From positions 1-8,939 of the forward strand of contig CAMLSH010000132.1 of assembly GCA_946482625.1 (NCBI GenBank): a DNA stretch of 8,939 nt, written 5' to 3'. Positions 1-7,042 of this stretch are shown piece after piece (the stretch's first letter is position 1; every line of letters begins with the position of its first letter). A program made the translations under genes and the position numbers. The DNA comes from an uncultured Opitutaceae bacterium. GTDB taxonomy: Bacteria; Verrucomicrobiota; Verrucomicrobiae; Opitutales; Opitutaceae. The notes beneath the pieces are model-generated. The model was not told the DNA's origin and made no database searches. It worked only from the letters and a program-made list of their open reading frames with translations.

Positions 1-3
1 GGA

Positions 4-714
4 TTACGCTCCGGGCGGGAGACGGAAAAGCGTACGCTTCCTCTCGGCCAACGGACGGCGTGTGGACGGATCGCTGTAGGCGCGACGTCGATACCCGGTG
101 CGATTGGGATCGGAAGCGCACTTGATCTGGAAGTCCTGCATACGCTGGAAAAGTCCCAGCAGTTGCTCAGGCAACGGATAACTATCGAGGCCGCTGCGTT
201 CGAGGGCGACGAGCAGTTCGTGCGTGGCTTCGAGCGTTGAGAGACAGCCTTCCTGCGGTTGTTGTTTGATCACGTAGCGACTTGGCGCGGCGGCGGTGAA
301 CATGATTCGCGGAAGGCGTTTCAGACTCGGGCTGGCGTTGAGCATCTTGCGCGCGCCGTTCCAGGTGGAATCGAGCAGGAAGACAACGAGGCGGCGGTCG
401 CCGAGTTCATCGCGGGCGAGATCGCCTTGGGAAAGATTGCGCGCTTCCGGACCGGGGTAGAGGAGCACGGGATAATTTTTAGGATCGGCGATGAGGGCCT
501 GGACTTGTGGGTGTTCGTCGAAGCCGACGCCCATGTAGATCACGCTGTCGCTGAGGCAGAGATGGGTGAGGCGACCGGTGGCGGCTTTTTCGCGTTTGAA
601 CTCCTTCGGGTGCATCAGGAACACGAACTTGGTGCGCGTGGCCATCGGCTGGATCGATGGGCACCAGCAAAGCGACTTCGGCCAGAAGCATCGGTAGCAA
701 GTTTCGCGGCTCAT
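4..714 (-). CDS. DTW-domain tRNA-uridine aminocarboxypropyltransferase (TapT/TuaA type)
   Basis: This 236-residue protein belongs to the DTW family. Characterised members transfer the 3-amino-3-carboxypropyl group of S-adenosylmethionine to a tRNA uridine, giving acp3U, in the cytoplasm. The N-terminus has a probable zinc site, CYRC at residues 6-9 followed by CWC at 16-18. The segment ATGRLTHLCL near residue 45 matches the family's conserved TGRL region. The signature DxTW is present as DSTW at residues 115-118, followed by NGARKM; many members have DGTW. A basic C-terminal tail of about 40 residues follows the core. I chose the ATG at 714 because it lies just before the cysteine cluster. 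The frame stays open to a TTG at 834, but those 40 extra residues are low in complexity and look unlike the family. No clear Shine-Dalgarno sequence precedes either start. The gene diverges from the small gene at 911 across 196 bases. The family call is secure; the exact tRNA position modified is inferred. Confidence 0.9.
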   Translation of the reverse strand: MSRETCYRCFWPKSLCWCPSIQPMATRTKFVFLMHPKEFKREKAATGRLTHLCLSDSVIYMGVGFDEHPQVQALIADPKNYPVLLYPGPEARNLSQGDLARDELGDRRLVVFLLDSTWNGARKMLNASPSLKRLPRIMFTAAAPSRYVIKQQPQEGCLSTLEATHELLVALERSGLDSYPLPEQLLGLFQRMQDFQIKCASDPNRTGYRRRAYSDPSTRRPLAERKRTLFRLPPGA

Positions 715-910
715 ACGTCTGCGCGATGGCTGGCTGGCTGGCGTGCGGAGGGAGGAATCATCGGATGGGGACTTTTTTGTCGCGACGATCTGCGTGAGGC
801 AACGGCTTTGCGTAGTTCCGCCGTAGTGGCTCAAATGGTTTCAGTCCCGGGTGCGGGCAACGGTAGCTCCTCCGATGGTGACTGGAGCGTGGGTGGAGTA
901 GTTTGGCGCT

Positions 911-1237
911 ATGAAAACAACTTCGCTGATTCAGCCCTCCACACCTCAACGCGCGGCGGATTTGCGTGCGCTTTCGCGCGCCATCGTGCTGGTGAAATCA
1001 TCCCGCGACCGGCGCAATCCGCCGACGGCGCTACGAGGGACTATCCAAGTGTATGAGTCGAACGACGGGGCGGCGGCTACCGTCAAGGTGGAGCTGGATT
1101 ATCCGCAGATGTTCGAGTCGCCGGCGCACCATCGGCTCATCACTTTGAATGCAGCGCAGGTGGACGAACTGATCTCGTCCGAACACGACGGTGTCTATCA
1201 GGTGACAGTGGACGACGATTTGAATCCGAAGAGTTGA
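911..1237 (+). CDS. Small acidic hypothetical protein
   Basis: I do not recognise this 108-residue protein. The N-terminal third is basic, with ADLRALSRAIVLVKSSRD at about residues 16-33. The remainder is acidic and looks like a small beta-rich domain: TIQVYESND, ATVKVELDYPQMF and VYQVTVDDD alternate hydrophobic and polar residues as strands do. It has no signal peptide, membrane segment or cysteine cluster, so it is probably cytoplasmic. The start is an ATG preceded by GGTGGAG at 892-898, a plausible ribosome binding site at a rather long spacing of 12 bases. That makes it one of the few genes here with a Shine-Dalgarno-like leader. It diverges from the DTW gene and converges on the M3 peptidase, with a palindrome in the gap after its stop. 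A longer plus-strand frame overlaps its start but reads antisense through the DTW gene and is not credible. Coding status is likely; function is unknown. Confidence 0.65.
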   Translation: MKTTSLIQPSTPQRAADLRALSRAIVLVKSSRDRRNPPTALRGTIQVYESNDGAAATVKVELDYPQMFESPAHHRLITLNAAQVDELISSEHDGVYQVTVDDDLNPKS

Positions 1238-1262
1238 AGAGACGAACGCCGTGGCACGAGTT

Positions 1263-1320
1263 GCGCGGCCCGCCGCGGAGGCCACGTCCTGAGGGACGCG
1301 GCTACACGGGAGGCCCGCGC
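1263..1320. repeat. Long imperfect palindrome, REP-like or bidirectional terminator
   Basis: The core hairpin has CGTCC at 1285-1289, a TGAG loop at 1290-1293 and GGACG at 1294-1298. After one mismatch (1284/1299) the stem continues as GGCC at 1280-1283 against GGCT at 1300-1303, with one G:U pair. An outer pair of arms, GCGCGGCC at 1263-1270 and GGCCCGCGC at 1312-1320, is complementary apart from one bulged base. It lies between two convergent genes, 26 bases after the stop of the small gene and 18 bases before the stop of the M3 peptidase. It could therefore end transcription from both sides. Neither side has a T-run, so a repeated extragenic palindrome is at least as likely. Confidence 0.6.
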
Positions 1321-1338
1321 TCGTCACTGGCGTAGTCA

Positions 1339-3444
1339 TTACTCCACGCCGAGGAACTTCAGGAAGGGTTTGGTCGACTGTTTGCGGCCGAGAAACTTTT
1401 CGACGGATTCGGTCACGTCGCGGGAGGCGCCGGCGCCGTAGACTTCGTCGCGGAGGCGGCGGCCGATTTTTTCGTCGAGGAATTTATCGGGCGAGGCTTC
1501 GAAGACGCTGACCATGTCTTGCGCAATGGAGAGCGACCAGAGGTAGCCGTAGTAGGCAGCGTCGTAACCCATGAGGTGGCCAAAGTATGTGGCGAAGGAC
1601 GTGTCGGGTGGTGGGGCGACGGATACGCGGGCGAGCACGGAGTTGCTGAGCGCGATGACGTCGAGGTCGGAATTTGGCTTTGTCTGCGTATGAAGCGTGA
1701 GATCGAGCAGGCCGAAGGAGAGCTGACGGCGATAGAACATGCCGGACGTCGCGGTACGGGCACTCTTGAGCGCGTCAATGACTTCGGCGGGGACTTTCTT
1801 CGACGGGTCGCGGTAGTCGGCGGCGAACGTGTCGAGAACGGTTTTGTCCCACACCCAGTTCTCCAGCATCTGCGAAGGCGCTTCGACGAAGTCCTGCGGC
1901 ACGCCAAACGCGTAGTGACGGCCGTGTTTCGAGCGGCCCAGCATGAGGTGCATGACGTGGCCGAATTCGTGGAAGAGCGTCTCGACGTCATCGTGCTGGA
2001 GCAGCGAGGGTTTGTCGGCGGAGGGTGGCGGGAAATTGCAGACGAGCGAGGCGATGGGGAGTTCGAAACGGCCGTCGACGTGGCGCGTGCCCTCGGCGAT
2101 GGTGAAGCAGGCGAAGTGGTTGTACTTCCCGTCGCGCGGAAACATATCGAGGTAGAAAAGGCCCAGCGGTTCGCCGGTGGTTTTGTCGGCGACGGCGAAG
2201 AGTTTCACTCCATCGGCCCAGACTTGGGGCGGTGCGACTTCGGTAAACGTTAGGCTGAAGATCTTTTCATAGATGCGGAACATGCCCTCAAGCGTGGCCT
2301 GATACGGGAAGAATGCGCGGAGCTGTTCGGTATCCACGGAGTAACGCTCCTTCTTGAGTTTCTCGGTGTAGAAGCTGACGTCCCACGGTTCGAGGGTTGC
2401 GTCGGGCTTGCCGGTGTCGGCGGCTTTGAGTTCGCGGAGGGTGGCGACTTCGGCGGTGAACTTTTTCTGCAAACCGGCGACGAGTTCTTCTTCGAACTGG
2501 AGCGCGGTAGCGGCGTTTTTCGTCATGCGCAGCTCGGTTTGGTAATCGGCCCACGTGGGGTAGCCGAGCTTGAGCGCGAGCTCGGCGCGGAGAGCGACGA
2601 TCTTGGCGAGCAGGGCGGCGTTGACGTCTTTGGCGAGCGTGTGGCGCGCGTAGTAGGCGCGGCGGCGGATGTCCTCGCTCTTCGCGTTTTCGATCACGGC
2701 CTGCCAGTGCCAGGTGATGTTCATCATCACGCGGTAGCGGCCGTCGGGCTGTTTCACGCCGGGGCTTTCGAGGAAACTTTCGGGGACGCCGGCGAGTTCC
2801 TCCGCAGTCAGATCGAGCGGGGCGCGGGCCTGGTTGACGTTGTTGGAGTAGTCGGTGGTGAGCTGCGTGAGTTCTTTGCGGATACGTTCGACGTCCGCGC
2901 GTTTGTCGGCGGGGAGTTCGAGGCCGGCGCGGCGGTAGTCGCGGAGGATTTCGTCGAAGAGGAGTTTATCCTCGCCGGTGAGCTCGGGCTTCGTGTCGGC
3001 ATAGGCTTTGATCGCGCGGTACAGGTCTTCGCGGTAGTCGAGGGTGATGGCCCAGGAGGAGATTTTCACCGACATCTCGCTGGCGGTGTCGCGCACGGGT
3101 TTTTCGGGATGAGTCTCTTGGATGAGGCCGATGCGGTTGGCGGCGTTGCGCACGCGGGCGACGATGCGGTCGAGATCGGCGAGGGTGCTGTCGAAGGTGG
3201 CTTTGGTGGGATCTTGTTTCGCGAGTTTGTCGAGGGCGGCCTCGGCGTCCTTGATGACGGCGTCGGCGGTGGTGCGGAGTTCGTCGGACGTGCGCTCGTA
3301 GGACGGCGGCGTGAGAACGACTTTAAATTTATCCGCCTGGGGTTGCAGCGAAGCGAGCGGCGCGGGCTGGGCGGATGAAACGGCGGGCAGCGCGAGAACG
3401 AGCGCGGCCGCGGTGAGAAGGAGGCGAGGCAGTCGGTACGTCAT
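1339..3444 (-). CDS. Secreted M3-family zinc oligopeptidase
   Basis: This is a 701-residue metallopeptidase of family M3 (thimet oligopeptidase, oligopeptidase A and Dcp relatives), which cuts short peptides using one zinc ion. The catalytic motif HEFGH is at residues 492-496 (bases 1957-1971). The third zinc ligand is the Glu of FVEAPSQ at residue 521, 29 residues after the first His, as in thimet oligopeptidase. The C-terminal GYDAAYYGYLWS at about 626-637 is the family's Tyr-rich substrate-binding segment. The length is normal for the family. Unlike cytoplasmic OpdA, it begins with a signal peptide: TYRLPR, then a hydrophobic stretch, then a likely cleavage after AVSSA near residue 25. It should act in the periplasm or outside the cell. 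I chose the ATG at 3444; an in-frame TTG at 3480 would put extra residues before the signal peptide. No strong Shine-Dalgarno sequence is visible. The peroxiredoxin-like gene lies 73 bases upstream on the same strand, so co-transcription is possible. Confidence 0.95.
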   Translation of the reverse strand: MTYRLPRLLLTAAALVLALPAVSSAQPAPLASLQPQADKFKVVLTPPSYERTSDELRTTADAVIKDAEAALDKLAKQDPTKATFDSTLADLDRIVARVRNAANRIGLIQETHPEKPVRDTASEMSVKISSWAITLDYREDLYRAIKAYADTKPELTGEDKLLFDEILRDYRRAGLELPADKRADVERIRKELTQLTTDYSNNVNQARAPLDLTAEELAGVPESFLESPGVKQPDGRYRVMMNITWHWQAVIENAKSEDIRRRAYYARHTLAKDVNAALLAKIVALRAELALKLGYPTWADYQTELRMTKNAATALQFEEELVAGLQKKFTAEVATLRELKAADTGKPDATLEPWDVSFYTEKLKKERYSVDTEQLRAFFPYQATLEGMFRIYEKIFSLTFTEVAPPQVWADGVKLFAVADKTTGEPLGLFYLDMFPRDGKYNHFACFTIAEGTRHVDGRFELPIASLVCNFPPPSADKPSLLQHDDVETLFHEFGHVMHLMLGRSKHGRHYAFGVPQDFVEAPSQMLENWVWDKTVLDTFAADYRDPSKKVPAEVIDALKSARTATSGMFYRRQLSFGLLDLTLHTQTKPNSDLDVIALSNSVLARVSVAPPPDTSFATYFGHLMGYDAAYYGYLWSLSIAQDMVSVFEASPDKFLDEKIGRRLRDEVYGAGASRDVTESVEKFLGRKQSTKPFLKFLGVE

Positions 3445-3501
3445 GCCCGGTAGCAGAGGCGAGACCGCGCGGGCCGACAAGGGCGTTTCGTGTGGGACGA
3501 T

Positions 3502-3516
3502 CCGGCGTCGCGCCGG
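3502..3516 (-). terminator. Short GC hairpin after the peroxiredoxin-like gene
   Basis: CCGGCG at 3502-3507 pairs perfectly with CGCCGG at 3511-3516 around a TCG loop. It begins one base beyond the stop codon of the minus-strand gene at 3518-4126 and lies upstream of the M3 peptidase. No T-run follows in the minus direction. It may be a weak terminator, an mRNA-stabilising hairpin between the two genes, or chance in GC-rich DNA. Confidence 0.4.
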
Positions 3517-3517
3517 C

Positions 3518-4126
3518 TTATTTCACCGGCGCGAGCGTGCGGGCGGCGGCGAGAATTTTCTCGGGTTCGAGACGGGTTTTGTAGTCGGTGTTCACATGCG
3601 CGAAGCGGATGATCCCGCTGGCATCGACGATGAAAACGGCCGGATGCGGCAGCAGGTGGTGGGTGGCGCCGGAGCTGGCCTCGAGGTCGATCTTGTAGCT
3701 GTTTTTGTATTTCGCGACGAGTTCGTCATCGACTTGAAAGGCGATGCCGAAGCCGCGCGCGGCCTCCATGGCGCTGTCGGAAAGCAGTGTGTAGTTGAGT
3801 TTCTGTTGCGCGGGTTTTTCGCGGAGTTTGGCGGGCAGATCCGGGCTGAGCGCGATGAGTTGAAAGCCCGCGGCGAGAAGATCGCCCTCGATTTCGACGA
3901 GCGCCGAGAGGTGGCGGTTGCAATACGGACACCAACCGCCGCGGTAGAAAATGAGGACGGTCGGGCGGGTGATCGCGGCTTTCAGTTTGAGCGGCGCGTC
4001 TTTTTCAGTGCGGACCGTGGCGTCGGGGATCGCCGCGCCGACCGCAAGCGGACGGCCTTCTTCGGCGGCGAAGGAGGAACCGAGGAGAGCGGTGATGAAT
4101 AGAAACGATTTCAAGAGCGTGCGCAT
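3518..4126 (-). CDS. Exported AhpC/TSA-family peroxiredoxin-like protein
   Basis: This 202-residue protein has a thioredoxin fold of the AhpC/TSA (redoxin) family, whose members reduce peroxides or exchange disulfides. The active site reads FYRGGWCPYCNRHL, with a CxxC pair at Cys66 and Cys69 inside the typical strand-then-helix context (TVLIFYRGGW). Downstream, LIALSPD near residue 90 and HPAVFIVDASGIIRF near 160-175 are the conserved later strands. The N-terminus, RTLLKSFLFITALLGSSFA, is a signal peptide with likely cleavage around residues 20-21, so the protein should work outside the cytoplasm. The ATG at 4126 is chosen because it starts this signal peptide; the frame runs back to 4411 without recognisable protein. 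The leader just before the ATG is CTCCTCCC, which is not a Shine-Dalgarno sequence. It precedes the M3 peptidase on the same strand. Peroxidase versus disulfide reductase activity cannot be decided from the sequence. Confidence 0.9.
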   Translation of the reverse strand: MRTLLKSFLFITALLGSSFAAEEGRPLAVGAAIPDATVRTEKDAPLKLKAAITRPTVLIFYRGGWCPYCNRHLSALVEIEGDLLAAGFQLIALSPDLPAKLREKPAQQKLNYTLLSDSAMEAARGFGIAFQVDDELVAKYKNSYKIDLEASSGATHHLLPHPAVFIVDASGIIRFAHVNTDYKTRLEPEKILAAARTLAPVK

Positions 4127-4364
4127 GGGAGGAGATGTGTTAACGGCCGGGAAAAGAGCGGCGCAGACGTGCCGGTGGACTGCGACGGATTGGAGATGGG
4201 AGTTGCGAGCGGTGAGTTTATTCCCGCCGCAAGCGGTGAGGGCGAAGCGAGCCCGGTGTAGCATTTTTCTGGCCGGACAAAACTTTGGGTTGCGGTGAGC
4301 GGTGAAAGTCAAAGGGTCGCGCGCTCGCATGTCCCGTTTGCCGCTTACGCCACCGTGATTCTCT

Positions 4365-4396
4365 GACGATTTTTCGTCGGGCGACTGTTCGTCGCC
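4365..4396. repeat. Two tandem hairpins, the second with a GGCGAC/GTCGCC stem
   Basis: The first hairpin has GACGA at 4365-4369 and TCGTC at 4374-4378 around TTTT. The second follows after one base: GGCGAC at 4380-4385 and GTCGCC at 4391-4396 around TGTTC. The second stem is identical to the stem of the hairpin at 6914-6933, although the loops differ. This suggests one family of extragenic palindromes. A role as a terminator is unlikely because the region lies between divergent genes. Confidence 0.55.
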
Positions 4397-4484
4397 TCTC
4401 CGGTTGCACACGCGCGCCGGGTTTTTTGCGAAGGCGGTCGTGCCGCATCGCGTTGGGCAAAAAGCAGGGTTTTCAACGCGTACA

Positions 4485-4522
4485 CTGACGACGCGATTTT
4501 TCGGATACTGTCAGCCGTCGTC
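4485..4522 (+). promoter_or_regulatory. Overlapping inverted repeats in the SulP leader
   Basis: GACGACG at 4487-4493 is complementary to CGTCGTC at 4516-4522 with a 22-base loop. CTGAC at 4485-4489 is complementary to GTCAG at 4510-4514. The two pairings share bases 4487-4489 and so exclude each other. The element ends 15 bases before the SulP ATG. It could be an operator or a leader RNA with two states, but the stems are short and chance cannot be excluded. Confidence 0.25.
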
Positions 4523-4537
4523 TCCATTTTTAAACAC

Positions 4538-6019
4538 ATGAATCAACAGACATATTTCCAACAATGGTTCGCCAATCCGCGGCGCGATATCGTCGCAGGC
4601 GCCGTGGTGGCGCTCGCGCTTATTCCTGAGGCGATCGCGTTTTCCATCATCGCGGGCGTCGATCCGCAGGTGGGGCTTTACGCGTCGTTCTGCATTGCGG
4701 TGACGATCGCGTTTGTCGGCGGCCGGCCGGGTATGATCTCGGCGGCGACGGGCGCGATGGCGCTCTTGATGGTGAATCTCGTGAAGGAGCACGGCCTGCA
4801 GTATCTGCTCGCGGCGACTTTGCTCACGGGCGGGCTGCAGATCGCGGCGGGAGCGTTGAAGCTGGGGAACTTGATGAAGTTCGTGTCGCGGTCGGTGGTG
4901 GTGGGTTTCGTCAATGCGCTGGCGATCCTGATTTTTATGGCGCAGCTGCCGGAGTTTGGCGGGCAAGGCGTGCTGATGTACGGGATGGTCGCGGCAGGGC
5001 TAGGCATCATTTACCTGCTGCCGTTGCTGACGAAGGCGGTTCCCTCGCCGCTGGTGTGCATCGTCCTGCTCACGGTCGTCTCCATCGTGCTCGGTCTCGA
5101 TCTGCGCACAGTGGGCGACATGGGCGTGCTGCCGTCGTCGTTGCCGGTGTTTTTCTTTCCCGATGTGCCGCTCAATTGGGAAACGTTGCGGATCATCCTG
5201 CCGTACTCGGTGCCGCTCGCCGTGGTGGGTCTGCTGGAGTCGTTGATGACGGCGACGATCGTGGACGATTTCACGGACACCGACAGCGACAAAAACCGCG
5301 AGTGTTCGGGGCAGGGCGTGGCGAACATCGTGTCGGGGTTTTTTGGCGGCATGGCGGGCTGCGCGATGATCGGGCAGTCGGTGATCAACGTGAAATCCGG
5401 CGGGCGCGGGCGGCTCTCCACGTTTTGTGCGGGAGTGTTTTTGCTGATTCTGATCGTGCTGCTCGGCGACTGGGTGAAACAGATCCCGATGGCGGCGCTC
5501 GTGGCAGTGATGATCATGGTGTCGATCGGCACGTTCAACTGGGCGTGGTTTAAAAACATCCGCGTGTATCCGAAATCCGCGACGATCGTGATGGCGGCGA
5601 CGGTGGCGGTCGTCGTGGGCACACACAATCTGGCGCTGGGTGTCGGTGTGGGCGTGCTGTTGAGCGCGTTGTTTTTCGCGCGTCGGGTTTCGCAGCTGCT
5701 GGACATCACCTCGGAGCTTTCGGCCGACGGCACGGAGCGCACGTATCGCGTGCGCGGTCAGCTCTTCTTCGTGTCGGCGAACGGATTCACGGACGCGTTC
5801 GATTTTCGTGAGGCGTTGATGAAGGTACGCATTGACGTATCGCATGCGCACTTTTGGGATCTCACTGCGATCAACGCGCTCGACAAGGTGGTCCTGAAAT
5901 ACCGTCGTGAAGGCGCCTCGGTCGAAGTCGTTGGCCTCAACGAGGCGAGCAAAACGATCGTGGATCGCCTGGCGATTCACGACAAACCCGGCGCGATGGA
6001 CCAAGTCGCCGGCCACTGA
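4538..6019 (+). CDS. SulP-family inorganic anion transporter with STAS domain
   Basis: This 493-residue inner-membrane protein belongs to the SulP (SLC26-like) family, which moves anions such as sulfate or bicarbonate. Residues 17-380 are the hydrophobic transport domain. The family signature is clear at 25-50, [16 protein letters not shown] followed by [11 protein letters not shown] second conserved block lies at 254-293, with [14 protein letters not shown] and then [14 protein letters not shown] cytoplasmic STAS domain occupies about 398-485, with a strand [11 protein letters not shown] and the core [20 protein letters not shown]. Thr443 sits near where phosphorylatable Ser/Thr occurs in SpoIIAA-type STAS proteins, but phosphorylation here is not shown. 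The length is normal for compact bacterial members. The ATG at 4538 gives the usual short polar N-terminus; no Shine-Dalgarno sequence precedes it. A tandem Usp gene follows after 25 bases, consistent with an operon. The family is certain; the transported anion cannot be read from the sequence. Confidence 0.95.
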   Translation: MNQQTYFQQWFANPRRDIVAGAVVALALIPEAIAFSIIAGVDPQVGLYASFCIAVTIAFVGGRPGMISAATGAMALLMVNLVKEHGLQYLLAATLLTGGLQIAAGALKLGNLMKFVSRSVVVGFVNALAILIFMAQLPEFGGQGVLMYGMVAAGLGIIYLLPLLTKAVPSPLVCIVLLTVVSIVLGLDLRTVGDMGVLPSSLPVFFFPDVPLNWETLRIILPYSVPLAVVGLLESLMTATIVDDFTDTDSDKNRECSGQGVANIVSGFFGGMAGCAMIGQSVINVKSGGRGRLSTFCAGVFLLILIVLLGDWVKQIPMAALVAVMIMVSIGTFNWAWFKNIRVYPKSATIVMAATVAVVVGTHNLALGVGVGVLLSALFFARRVSQLLDITSELSADGTERTYRVRGQLFFVSANGFTDAFDFREALMKVRIDVSHAHFWDLTAINALDKVVLKYRREGASVEVVGLNEASKTIVDRLAIHDKPGAMDQVAGH

Positions 6020-6044
6020 AAATCCAACCTGAACTCCTCCCGCT

Positions 6045-6899
6045 ATGCTCACCATTCTTGCCTGTACCGATGGTTCTCTGCTCTACGCCGCCAGTGTTTA
6101 CGATCATACCGCCTGGGCCGCGCGGCGACTGGGCGCGTCCGTCCACGTCTTACACATGCTGGAGCCGGCGGATGCTCCGATGGCGCCGGATATGTCGGGA
6201 TCGATCGGCATGAACGCGTCGGCGGAGTTGCTGGCGGAGCTGGTCACGCTTGCTGAGACGCAGGGGCGTGTGGCGTTGTCGCGCGGGCGCGAAATCCTCG
6301 CGGGCGCGCAACGGCATCTCAAGGCCGCGGGCATCGAGTCGGCGGCGATCGAGCAGCGACACGGATCGCTGGTGGACTCCGTTGAACATTTTGAGCGAGA
6401 CGCAGAGCTGCTCGTGATCGGGAAGCGCGGCGAGAATGCGGATTTCGCAAAGGGACACCTCGGGAGCAATCTGGAGCGCATCATCCGCAGCTGCCATCGC
6501 CCGGTGTTGGTGGCGTCGCGCGGGTTTACGCCGATCGAACGGTTCATGATCGCTTTTGATGGCGGGCCGAGCGCGAAGAAGGCGGTGGCTTATCTTGCGG
6601 AGAGTCCGTTGCTGAAAGGACTGCCGGCTCATCTGTTGGCGGTCGGTTCGGACCGCCCGCAACTCGCGGCAGAACTCGAGACGGCGCGGGCAAAACTCGC
6701 CGCGGCGGGTTATGAAGCGACGGCGGAATTGTTGCCCGGCGAAGTTGAGACGGTGATCGCCGACGAGGTGAAGCGGAGGAATATCCAGTTGCTCGTCATG
6801 GGCGCTTACGGCCATTCGCGCATCCGCCATCTGATCGTGGGAAGCACGACGACGACGACGGTGCGCACCGTGACGATCCCGGTGCTGATGTTCCGCTGA
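6045..6899 (+). CDS. Tandem-domain universal stress protein (UspA family)
   Basis: This 284-residue soluble protein has two UspA domains, at about 1-157 and 163-284. Such proteins bind ATP or related nucleotides and modulate stress responses or partner proteins. Each half opens with a strand and an acidic nucleotide-site residue: ILACTDGS (Asp9) and MIAFDGG (Asp172). The second half has a perfect ATP-binding motif G-2x-G-9x-GS, GAYGHSRIRHLIVGS at 253-267. The first half has GKRG at 126-129 and GS at 140-141, spaced ten residues apart instead of nine, so its nucleotide binding may be altered. The gene starts 25 bases after the SulP stop, so the two are probably co-transcribed and the protein may regulate or report on the transporter; that link is inference. 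The leader contains CTCCTCCC at 6034-6041, three bases before the ATG, and no Shine-Dalgarno sequence. A hairpin follows the stop. Confidence 0.93.
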   Translation: MLTILACTDGSLLYAASVYDHTAWAARRLGASVHVLHMLEPADAPMAPDMSGSIGMNASAELLAELVTLAETQGRVALSRGREILAGAQRHLKAAGIESAAIEQRHGSLVDSVEHFERDAELLVIGKRGENADFAKGHLGSNLERIIRSCHRPVLVASRGFTPIERFMIAFDGGPSAKKAVAYLAESPLLKGLPAHLLAVGSDRPQLAAELETARAKLAAAGYEATAELLPGEVETVIADEVKRRNIQLLVMGAYGHSRIRHLIVGSTTTTTVRTVTIPVLMFR

Positions 6900-6913
6900 G
6901 CGGCGTAGTGGAA

Positions 6914-6933
6914 CGGCGACAGGAATGTCGCCG
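6914..6933. repeat. GGCGAC/GTCGCC hairpin downstream of the Usp gene
   Basis: CGGCGAC at 6914-6920 pairs perfectly with GTCGCCG at 6927-6933 around an AGGAAT loop. It starts 15 bases after the Usp stop and is followed by CTCTGTTTCTC, a pyrimidine-rich but imperfect T-tract. It could be a weak terminator or an attenuation point before the Na/Pi gene. The six-base stem matches that of the hairpin at 4380-4396, so it may instead belong to a dispersed palindrome family. Confidence 0.55.
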
Positions 6934-7042
6934 CTCTGTTTCTCGCTCCGTATGCGGCTCTGTTTAGCGATGGTCGCGGGCCCGGTGCGTTTACTTGCGA
7001 TTGCAGCCGCTGGATTGTCGTGGCTGAGTGGAGACCGTTCCC

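Larger units (their letters stand above)
4127..4537. other. Divergent intergenic region without a credible gene
   Basis: These 411 bases separate the minus-strand peroxiredoxin-like gene from the plus-strand SulP gene, so they should hold both promoters. I see no convincing -35/-10 pair on either strand; TACACT at 4481-4486 is only a weak -10 candidate. Frames that cross it are upstream extensions or shadows with no family features. It contains two adjacent hairpins at 4365-4396 and an inverted repeat at 4485-4522, described separately. The direct leader of SulP is A/T-rich (ATTTTTAAACAC) and lacks a Shine-Dalgarno sequence. Confidence 0.6.

Noticed and set aside
725..740. Short TGGC tandem repeat (TGGCTGGCTGGC)
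   Set aside because: Only three units, in the leader of the DTW gene; too short to call a repeat locus.
715..834. N-terminal extension of the DTW protein from a TTG codon
   Set aside because: The extra 40 residues are Ser/Thr/Arg-rich, unlike the family, and the ATG at 714 sits directly before the cysteine cluster.
259..1056. A 265-codon plus-strand frame opposite the DTW gene
   Set aside because: Mostly antisense to a well-supported gene and overlapping the small gene at 911; the protein shows no known features.
2539..3378. A 279-codon plus-strand frame opposite the M3 peptidase
   Set aside because: Gly-, Val- and Phe-rich shadow of a conserved peptidase; no start signal or domain.
4127..4411. 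N-terminal extension of the peroxiredoxin-like protein
   Set aside because: It would bury a clear signal peptide inside the protein; the ATG at 4126 starts exactly at that signal peptide.
4453..4486. Possible sigma-70 promoter for SulP (TTGGGC and TACACT)
   Set aside because: The boxes are 22 bases apart, too far for a normal promoter, and each is a weak match.
5000..6055. A 351-codon open frame on the minus strand opposite SulP
   Set aside because: Its translation is rich in His, Arg and Asp with no recognisable domain, and the plus strand here clearly encodes SulP. It is a shadow created by GC-rich codon use.
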